Shown here piece after piece: positions 57,020 to 64,000 of a DNA stretch of 64,000 nucleotides. The DNA is from Hyphomicrobiales bacterium. Its GTDB lineage: Bacteria; Pseudomonadota; Alphaproteobacteria; Rhizobiales; RI-29. How positions within the stretch are numbered: the first letter of the stretch is position 1; each line of letters opens with the position of its first letter. The stretch is taken from assembly GCA_016125495.1 (NCBI GenBank), contig WGLQ01000007.1, positions 62,001 through 126,000 on the forward strand, written 5' to 3'. The notes below the pieces were generated by a model. The model did no database searches, was not told the origin of the DNA, and saw only the letters and a program-made list of their open reading frames with translations. Made by a program: the position numbers and the translations under genes.

Positions 57020-57409
57020 TGCGCATCCGTTTTCTCCTCAGCCGGCCCTCTCGGATGCCGGCACGTCCCGCGCCCGACCGAGGCTGCCCCATGGAGAGCG
57101 ACCGACGCTCCTTCGTCGCGACCCCGCGTCGTCGACGATCGTCGCACCACCTGGGCACGACCCGGGCAACCGAGCTGCCGGACTGATCCCGCCCAAGCCG
57201 TAGGAGCCTGCAACGGAATGCGCGTGACGTATTGCAAGTGGCTGCCACGGGCGAAGCGCCCGGGCGCGGCGCACTTGGTCCGCTTCCAAGCGAATAGCGC
57301 GGAAAAGTGAGGCAAACTCGGCGGCACTGTGACGATATCGCGGAGACGCCCGGCGCGCGCCGCAACGCTGTTGCGCCGTCCCGACCGAACGCAGGTGGGC
57401 CGCCCGCGT

Positions 57410-58180
57410 TCAGATGATCGGCCCGGCAATGCCAGCGAGGGCCCTCCGCGTCACCTCGTGCGTGAGGTCGAGATGCAGCGGCGTCACCGAGATCATGCCC
57501 TCCTGGGTGGCCCAGAGATCGGTGCCGCTTTCGGGCGGCGACTTCGAGCGCTCGAAGCCGAACCAGTAGTAGGGGTGGCCGCGCGTATCCATGCGGTCGA
57601 CGATATTGAGGAGGCCCTGGTCGCGGCGGCCCTGCCGGGTGATGGCGATGCCTTCGACCTCGGCGGGCGGGCGGTCCGGGAAGTTGACGTTGACCAGCAC
57701 GTCGGACGGCCAGCCCGCCCCGAGCAGCCGGCGAACGAGCCCCGAGCCGTGCGCCATCGGCGTCTCCCAGTGGATCGAATCGGGGCTTTGAAAGCGGATG
57801 CAGAGGCTCATCGCGATCGACGGGATGCCGAGCAGCACGCCTTCCATGGCGCCCGCGATGGTGCCGGAATAGGTGACGTCGTCGGCCATGTTCTGGCCCC
57901 GGTTGACGCCCGACAGCAAGAGATCCGGCTTTTCGCCGCCCATCAGATGGCGCACCGCCATGATGACACAGTCGGTCGGCGTCCCGCGCACCGCGTAGAT
58001 GCGTTCGCCGACATTTCGGCAGCGCAACGGCTCGCGCAGCGTCAGCGAATGGCCCGCCCCGCTCTGGTCCGTCTCGGGCGCCACCACCCAGACGTCGGAC
58101 GAAAGCTCGCTCGCGATCTGCTGGAGCACGTCGAGGCCCGGCGCCTCGATCCCATCGTCGTTGGTCAGCAGAATGCGCAT
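57410..58180 (-). CDS. surE: 5'/3'-nucleotidase SurE
   Basis: Metal-dependent phosphatase that removes phosphate from nucleoside monophosphates. The 256-residue protein starts MRILLTNDDGIEAPG (Asp8 and Asp9 ligands), then VVAPETDQSGAGHSLT, RGTPTDCVIMAV, DLLLSGVNRGQNM and YSGTIAGAMEG, all SurE landmarks. It lies 53 bases downstream of serS on the same strand, in the usual tat-serS-surE order. The following pcm gene of many relatives is missing. Confidence 0.97.
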   Translation of the reverse strand: MRILLTNDDGIEAPGLDVLQQIASELSSDVWVVAPETDQSGAGHSLTLREPLRCRNVGERIYAVRGTPTDCVIMAVRHLMGGEKPDLLLSGVNRGQNMADDVTYSGTIAGAMEGVLLGIPSIAMSLCIRFQSPDSIHWETPMAHGSGLVRRLLGAGWPSDVLVNVNFPDRPPAEVEGIAITRQGRRDQGLLNIVDRMDTRGHPYYWFGFERSKSPPESGTDLWATQEGMISVTPLHLDLTHEVTRRALAGIAGPII

Positions 58181-58233
58181 GGTTCCTCTCCCGCTCCAGC
58201 CCGGAACTCGGGTCGGTGGAGCCGATTCGTGTG

Positions 58234-59586
<1,353 letters not shown>

Positions 59587-59612
59587 CTAGGCGCTTGCGG
59601 CGGCGCCGTCCA

Positions 59613-60008
59613 CTAGGCCTCTGCCGCGCTCAGTAGGGCGCGGATCCGGCGCATGCCGAGTGCTGCCGATGCGAGGCAGGAAAGCCCGGCGAGGGCGGTG
59701 GCGAGGAATTCCAGGGAAAGCAGCGGCAGCCGGCAGGCACCGATCCCCGCGACGATCGCCAACACCCCGAAAACCGCCACGAGAGCGACGGCGAGCAGGC
59801 TGCGGAACGATCCCGAGAGCTGGCGTCCAACGAGAAGTACGGCGATCCAGAGGCCGGTCGCGGCAAAGAAGTCGCCTGCCCCGCCATGCCCCTCGCCGAA
59901 AGTGGGCCCCGTCTCACGGCCGCCCGAGAATGCGACGACACTTGCCACGAGCATCAGCACGAACGCGGCCGAGAGCCGCACGACCGTTGGCCGCATTCGA
60001 AATTGCAT
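59613..60008 (-). CDS. Small membrane protein of unknown function
   Basis: A 131-residue protein with four hydrophobic stretches (residues 10-28, 47-60, 70-92 and 98-118), probably four membrane spans. The loop after the first span (GRETGPTFGEGHGGAGDFF) is Gly-rich. No family recognised. Located between serS and the EamA gene; reading on the opposite strand gives only Arg/Pro-rich noise. Codon use is moderately typical. Confidence 0.5.
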   Translation of the reverse strand: MQFRMRPTVVRLSAAFVLMLVASVVAFSGGRETGPTFGEGHGGAGDFFAATGLWIAVLLVGRQLSGSFRSLLAVALVAVFGVLAIVAGIGACRLPLLSLEFLATALAGLSCLASAALGMRRIRALLSAAEA

Positions 60009-60329
60009 GGAGGGTGCTCGCCTGCCCGGTCTGCCGGGTTCGGCCCCAACGGGACACCTCGGCCTTTGCCATCACGCCCGGTCACCCGATGAGCCCCAAC
60101 CGCGCTCGCGCCGCCAATTGGCAAAGCGCCGCGATCTCGAGCGGTCGATCGAGACCTGTTTCAACGATCCCGGACGAACCGAGCATCGCCCAACCTGCTT
60201 ACCGGCAGGTTACCGACTGGATCGATCGGCGGCGATGCCGCAAATTCCGCGACGCGCCGCCCCCGATGTGAGCATATTGGGGGCACGCCTCGCCCACCTC
60301 GTTGCCAGCCCCTCATGATCGGAGCCGCC

Positions 60330-61214
60330 ATGCGCCTCACCCTCGCCGATTACGCCATGGGCGTTGCCGTCGCCCTGGTCTGGGGCATGGGCTTCGTCTT
60401 CGCCAAGGCGGCGGTGGCGCATTTCCCACCCATCCTGCTCATGGCGCTGCGGTTCGGCGTGACCGCGCTCGCGCTCGTCTGGTTCGTGCGCCCGCCGCTC
60501 GCGCACATGGGGGCACTGCTGGTGATCTCGCTGATCGGCTCGGCCCTGCAATATTCGATGACCTTCACGGGGTTGAAGGGGTTGGACGCCTCCGCCACCG
60601 TGCTGGTCCTCCAACTCGAGGTGCCGTTCCTGACGCTCCTTGGCGCCATCTTCCTTGGTGAGCGGGTCGCGATCCGCAAGTGGATCGGCATCGCGCTCGC
60701 CTTTGCGGGGGTCTACCTGATCGCCGGCGAGCCACGCGTTGCCGGCGCCCTCCATGCGCTGCTGCTCGTCATGGCTGGGGCGTTCACTTGGGCGATCGGC
60801 CAGGCCCTGATCCGCCGGCTCGAAGGTGTCGATGGCCTTACCGTCACGACCTGGGTCGCGGTTCTCGCCACCGTCGAATTGACGGTCATCTCGCTGATCT
60901 TCGAAGAGGGGCACGTCGAGGCGATCCGAACGGCCGGCCCCGTCGTCTGGATTACGGTCGCCTACATGGGGCTCGTCATGACGGCTCTCGGCTATTGGCT
61001 CTGGAACTCGCTCATCCGCCGCCACCCGATTTCCTCGATCGCCCCGTTCCTGCTCCTACTGCCGGTGTTCTCGACAGCGGGCGCCATCGTCTTCCTCGGC
61101 GAGGCACTGACGCCGGGCCTGCTCGTCGGCGGTGCGATCGTGTTGGCGGGGTTGGCGCTCATTCTCATCGAATGGCCACGCGCTCGCGAGGTGGCGCCCG
61201 GAAAGTCGGCCTAG
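60330..61214 (+). CDS. EamA family (DMT) transporter
   Basis: Ten-span exporter of the drug/metabolite transporter superfamily, substrate unknown. The 294-residue protein has two EamA repeats (about residues 5-135 and 145-285), with GMGFVFAKAAVAHFPPILL near the start, LEVPFLTLLGAIFLGERV at the end of repeat one and PVFSTAGAIVFLGEALTPG at the end of repeat two. Start ATG 60330 has GGAG six bases upstream; an ATG at 60315 is also open. It is convergent with tatC, 96 bases away, and breaks up the tat-serS order. Confidence 0.92.
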   Translation: MRLTLADYAMGVAVALVWGMGFVFAKAAVAHFPPILLMALRFGVTALALVWFVRPPLAHMGALLVISLIGSALQYSMTFTGLKGLDASATVLVLQLEVPFLTLLGAIFLGERVAIRKWIGIALAFAGVYLIAGEPRVAGALHALLLVMAGAFTWAIGQALIRRLEGVDGLTVTTWVAVLATVELTVISLIFEEGHVEAIRTAGPVVWITVAYMGLVMTALGYWLWNSLIRRHPISSIAPFLLLLPVFSTAGAIVFLGEALTPGLLVGGAIVLAGLALILIEWPRAREVAPGKSA

Positions 61215-61310
61215 CGCGAGGATCTGACCTGCGGGCGCTCCACATCCGCCGCCCGTCCGCCCGTCGCCCGATGCATTCCGGTGCGAGCGACCGGTCAGAG
61301 CGCCCCGGCA

Positions 61311-62102
61311 TCACGCCTCCTCGGCCGGGCTTTCCTGTTCGCGCCTTCTTTCGATGATCCGAACGGCCCAGATCGAACCCTCATAGAGCAGCAGGGTCGG
61401 CACCGCGAGGCCGATCTGGCTGATGAGGTCGGGCGGTGTCAGAACCGCGGCCACCACGAATACCGCGACCACCGCATACTTGCGGTTGCGGCGCAGCGTG
61501 TCGGATCCGATGAGACCGACGCGCGCCAGAAGCGTGAGGACGACGGGCAATTGAAAGCAGATCCCGAAGGCCAGGATCAGCGTCATGATGAGCCCGAGGT
61601 ACTCGGACACCTTGGCCGTCAGCTCCACCTTCACCTGTTCCTCGCCGGTCGGCTGGAGGCTGAGAAAGAAGGCCATGGCGAGCGGCATGATGAAAAAATA
61701 GACCAGCGCCGCGCCGAGCGCGAAGAGCACGGGCGTCGCAAACAGGTACGGCAGGAAGGCTCCGCGCTCGTTCTTGTAGAGCCCGGGCGCGACGAACATG
61801 TAGATTTGCGTCGCGATGACCGGAAAGGCGATGAACATCGCCCCGAAGAGCGCCAGCTTGATCTGCGTGAAAAACCATTCCTGCGGCGCCGTCTGGATCA
61901 GTTTCAACTCACCGATCGGCACGCCCGCGGCGACCGCGTAGGGGTAGACCAGCAGGTTGTAGATGTCCGTTGCGAAGTAGAAACAGACGACGAAGGCAAC
62001 GGCGATCGCCAGAATCGCCCACATGAGGCGCTGGCGAAGTTCGCCGAGGTGCTCGACGAGCGGCGCCCTAGAGGCTTCGATGTCCTGATCGCTCACGCTC
62101 AA
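61311..62102 (-). CDS. tatC: Sec-independent translocase subunit TatC
   Basis: Receptor for twin-arginine signal peptides. The 263-residue protein has six membrane spans and the N-terminal PLVEHLGELRQRLMWA (about residues 14-29), FPVIATQIYMFVAPGLYKNERGA and the P3/P4 loop TAKVSEYLGLIMTLILAFG, all TatC hallmarks. Its ATG overlaps the tatB stop (ATGA). With tatB and tatA it forms a complete system that could export the RG-repeat protein at 22.3 kb. Confidence 0.97.
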   Translation of the reverse strand: MSVSDQDIEASRAPLVEHLGELRQRLMWAILAIAVAFVVCFYFATDIYNLLVYPYAVAAGVPIGELKLIQTAPQEWFFTQIKLALFGAMFIAFPVIATQIYMFVAPGLYKNERGAFLPYLFATPVLFALGAALVYFFIMPLAMAFFLSLQPTGEEQVKVELTAKVSEYLGLIMTLILAFGICFQLPVVLTLLARVGLIGSDTLRRNRKYAVVAVFVVAAVLTPPDLISQIGLAVPTLLLYEGSIWAVRIIERRREQESPAEEA

Positions 62103-62686
62103 CCGCCCTGGTTCGCGCTATCGTCGTTGGCGGCGGCTTTCCAGGCCTGCTCGGCGCGCTCCGCGACCCTGCCGCGCTTTGCACCGTCCGCCGCCGTCCC
62201 ATCCGCGGAAGCCGCCTCCGTCTTGGCCGCGGCCACCGGCATCGGCGTGACGTTGCTTGCCGTGGTTGGCGTGTTCGCCGCTGGTGTGGCGGGGCTCGCA
62301 GCACCGGCCGAAGGCGCGGCTCCGCCCGCGGTGCCCTTTGGCGGTGCGCCCGTCGTGGCCGCCGACGGGCTCGGCTCGGCCACCGCCGCGCGGGCCTTAT
62401 CCGCGACGCTCGCCACCGGCTCGACGGCCTTCTTGACGTCCTGTGCGATGTCCTTGAGCGGGTTGGCGGTCGTCACCGTACCGATCTTCTTGCGAACGTC
62501 ATCGAGTTCGCTTTCGCGCACCGCCTCGTTGAAATGGCGCGTAAACTCGTTGGCCATGCGCCGCATCTGCCCGACGAAGCGCCCGACGTTGCGCAGCAGC
62601 ACCGGCAGGTCGCGCGGGCCGACGACGATGATCGCGACGACCGCGATCACCAGGAGCTCGCTCCAACCTAGGTCAAACATGGCCAA
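62099..62686 (-). CDS. tatB: Twin-arginine translocase subunit TatB
   Basis: The 195-residue protein has an N-terminal membrane helix (MFDLGWSELLVIAVVAIIVV), the GPRDLPVLLRNVGRFVGQMR amphipathic helix and an Ala/Pro-rich C-terminal tail of about 100 residues, long for the family but common in GC-rich alphaproteobacteria. It lies 71 bases after tatA and overlaps tatC. Confidence 0.95.
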   Translation of the reverse strand: MAMFDLGWSELLVIAVVAIIVVGPRDLPVLLRNVGRFVGQMRRMANEFTRHFNEAVRESELDDVRKKIGTVTTANPLKDIAQDVKKAVEPVASVADKARAAVAEPSPSAATTGAPPKGTAGGAAPSAGAASPATPAANTPTTASNVTPMPVAAAKTEAASADGTAADGAKRGRVAERAEQAWKAAANDDSANQGG

Positions 62687-62757
62687 TCATCCCAAGAGGG
62701 GCGGAGGGGAGCCGCACGGGCGGCCCCCGCCAACCTCGACTGCAAGGCGCGGCGGCG

Positions 62758-62976
62758 TCAGCTCGCCTGCGTCTTCTCGCGATCGCGCGCTTCCGCGCTC
62801 GTCGCATCGGCCGAAATGACCTTGGGATCCTTGGGGGCCTCGTCTTCCGAGATGCCCTTCTTGAAGCTCTTGATGCCCTTTGCGACGTCGCTCATCAGCT
62901 CGGAAATCTTACCGCGGCCGAAGAGCAACACCACGAGGACGACGATCAGAATAATCTGCCAGGGCCCGAGGCTCAT
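62758..62976 (-). CDS. tatA: Twin-arginine translocase subunit TatA
   Basis: The 72-residue protein has one short membrane helix ([20 protein letters not shown], residues 6-25) and a following amphipathic helix ([16 protein letters not shown]), the TatA/E plan. The FGRGK motif after the helix is conserved; the usual Pro after GRGKI is Ser here. GGAGATAAACC lies upstream of ATG 62976. First gene of tatABC. Confidence 0.95.
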   Translation of the reverse strand: MSLGPWQIILIVVLVVLLFGRGKISELMSDVAKGIKSFKKGISEDEAPKDPKVISADATSAEARDREKTQAS

Positions 62977-63072
62977 GGTTTATCTCCTTGACTGACGCGG
63001 GCTTGCACTTCCGCAACACATACAGAATCGCCGGCTGACCTGCAACAACACGCTGGCCCGCCATTGCGGCGA

Positions 63073-64000
63073 TCACGGGGCCCGGCGCCCGTCTCCGGCG
63101 CCAGCCGGGCCCGGCTTGTCGGGAAACAGCAGCAGCGCGCCCTCGCTGAAGATGACGCCGACATCGGCCCCCTTGGCGGGCGCATGGCCATCGCGAACGC
63201 GCGCTTTGAGCGGCCGCTCCAGCCCCGCCACCGCCACCTCGATCACCGCCAGGTCGCCGCGGAACCGGACATTGCGCACGCGCCCCGCCCGCCCCGTTCC
63301 AGGCTCTGTGAGGTGGATGCCGCGCTGGCGGATACAGAGCACGCCGGTCTCGCCCTCCCGCATGCCCGCGATATCCACGTCACCGAGATTGGGTGTGAGG
63401 CGCCCCTGCTCGACCCGCACGGCCACCTCGTTCACCTCTGAAAAGAAGCGCGCTACGAAGAGGTCTCGTGGATGGCGATAGAGTTCCTCGGCCGTGTCGA
63501 TTTGCACGATCCGCCCTTCGCGCATCACCGCGATGCGGTCCCCGAGCATCAGTGCCTCGTCGGGATCGTGCGTGACGATGACCGACGTCGCCCGCGTCTC
63601 CTGGAGGATCGCGAGCGTCTCCTCGCGCATCAGCTCCCGCAACTGCACGTCGAGCCCGCTGAACGGCTCGTCCATCAGCAGCACCCGGGGGCGCGGTGCG
63701 ATGGCGCGCGCGAGTGCCACCCGCTGCTGTTCACCGCCCGAAAGGGTATGGGGGTGGAGATCGGCGAGGCGCGCGAGACCGACGCGCTCGAGCGCGGCGA
63801 GCGCGGCACTGCGCGCATCGGCCTTCGGCAGCGCCCGCAGGCCGAAGGCCACGTTCTCGAGGACACTGAGGTGCGGAAAGAGCGCGAAGTCCTGGAACAT
63901 GAGCCCGACATTGCGCGCCTCGGGCGGCACGAATTGGCCGTCACCCGCGACGACGCGGTCGTCCAGCAGGATCCGTCCCGCGCTCGGCCGCTCAATGCCG
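63073..64000 (-). CDS. ABC transporter ATP-binding protein (FbpC/PotA type), 5' end beyond the window
   Basis: The visible 309 codons begin inside the gene and run to its stop. VPPEARNVGLMFQDFALFPH is followed by the signature LSGGEQQRVALARAIAPRP, Walker B VLLMDEPFSGLD and the switch His in VTHDPDEA. Walker A lies outside. The C-terminal part (about 75 residues) is a TOBE-like substrate-sensing domain. The type fits iron(III) (FbpC) or polyamine (PotA) uptake; the partner permease and binding-protein genes would lie to the right of the window. Confidence 0.9.
   Translation of the reverse strand, partial: GIERPSAGRILLDDRVVAGDGQFVPPEARNVGLMFQDFALFPHLSVLENVAFGLRALPKADARSAALAALERVGLARLADLHPHTLSGGEQQRVALARAIAPRPRVLLMDEPFSGLDVQLRELMREETLAILQETRATSVIVTHDPDEALMLGDRIAVMREGRIVQIDTAEELYRHPRDLFVARFFSEVNEVAVRVEQGRLTPNLGDVDIAGMREGETGVLCIRQRGIHLTEPGTGRAGRVRNVRFRGDLAVIEVAVAGLERPLKARVRDGHAPAKGADVGVIFSEGALLLFPDKPGPAGAGDGRRAP

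Larger units (their letters stand above)
56964..57409. promoter_or_regulatory. Gene-free region between surE and the M23 lipoprotein gene
   Basis: About 446 bases with no recognisable gene (about 380 if the longer M23 start is used). In many alphaproteobacteria the protein-L-isoaspartate methyltransferase gene pcm sits here; I see no trace of it. Near 56989-57019 lie a palindrome and a CtrA-type site. Confidence 0.5.

Noticed and set aside
57016-57429. A 137-codon minus-strand frame in the surE-M23 gap as a pcm remnant
   Set aside because: The translation has none of the methyltransferase motifs and is Arg/Gly-rich noise.

Overview
The window is GC-rich chromosomal DNA from an alphaproteobacterium, most likely of the order Hyphomicrobiales (Rhizobiales). 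Evidence: a PleD/DivK pair with a DUF3572 gene, an EipB (DUF1849) gene, a phasin, a CtrA-type site (TTAA-N7-TTAA), the run pyrB-pyrC'-plsY-dprA-topA-rnr-DUF983-NUDIX-rpmG, and the tatABC/serS/surE/M23/yajC-secD-secF neighbourhood. Coding density is high. I see no tRNA, rRNA, CRISPR array, insertion sequence or prophage.

Layout. 0.1-3.6 kb: corrinoid-protein reactivation genes (RACo-like ASKHA protein, double CDGSH protein, an unknown 115-residue protein, a free-standing MetH-type activation domain), probably the edge of a corrinoid methyltransferase locus lying to the left. 3.9-5.9 kb: MAPEG protein and an AidB-like acyl-CoA dehydrogenase. 6.0-17.9 kb: one long plus-strand run for pyrimidine synthesis, phospholipid synthesis, DNA processing, topoisomerase I, RNase R and ribosomal protein L33. 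17.9-18.9 kb: a 1-kb stretch without genes. 18.9-21.2 kb: cell-cycle signalling (pleD, divK, DUF3572). 21.2-28.1 kb: ROK kinase, a Tat-exported Arg-Gly repeat protein, two small secreted unknowns, EipB, RidA, a glycerophosphodiesterase, a COG3146-type acyltransferase and a HIT hydrolase. 28.4-36.5 kb: azlCD, clpS-clpA, phasin, a D,D-carboxypeptidase with SPOR domain, and a VWA/J-domain pair. 36.7-46 kb: putA, panC, an unknown gene with structured 3' RNA, parE, a lytic transglycosylase and a lipoprotein with a possible Cys-His-Asp site. 46-64 kb: trmFO, a DUF4153 membrane protein, homologues of complex I assembly factors NDUFAF6 and NDUFAF3, secF-secD-yajC, a DUF815 ATPase, an M23 lipoprotein, surE, serS, EamA, tatC-tatB-tatA and a truncated ABC ATPase gene.

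Most genes are housekeeping. Themes that link neighbours are envelope biogenesis and export (Sec, Tat, M23, D,D-carboxypeptidase, lytic transglycosylase, EipB), protein quality control (ClpS/ClpA, J-domain) and cell-cycle control (PleD, DivK, CtrA site). Tight stop/start overlaps (ATGA, GTGA) show extensive translational coupling. The least explained parts are the Arg-Gly repeat protein with its sequestered ribosome binding site, the CDGSH/unknown pair coupled to RACo, the structured RNA behind the 142-residue gene, and the lipoprotein at 45.4-46.1 kb. I found no clearly new defence or mobile system.
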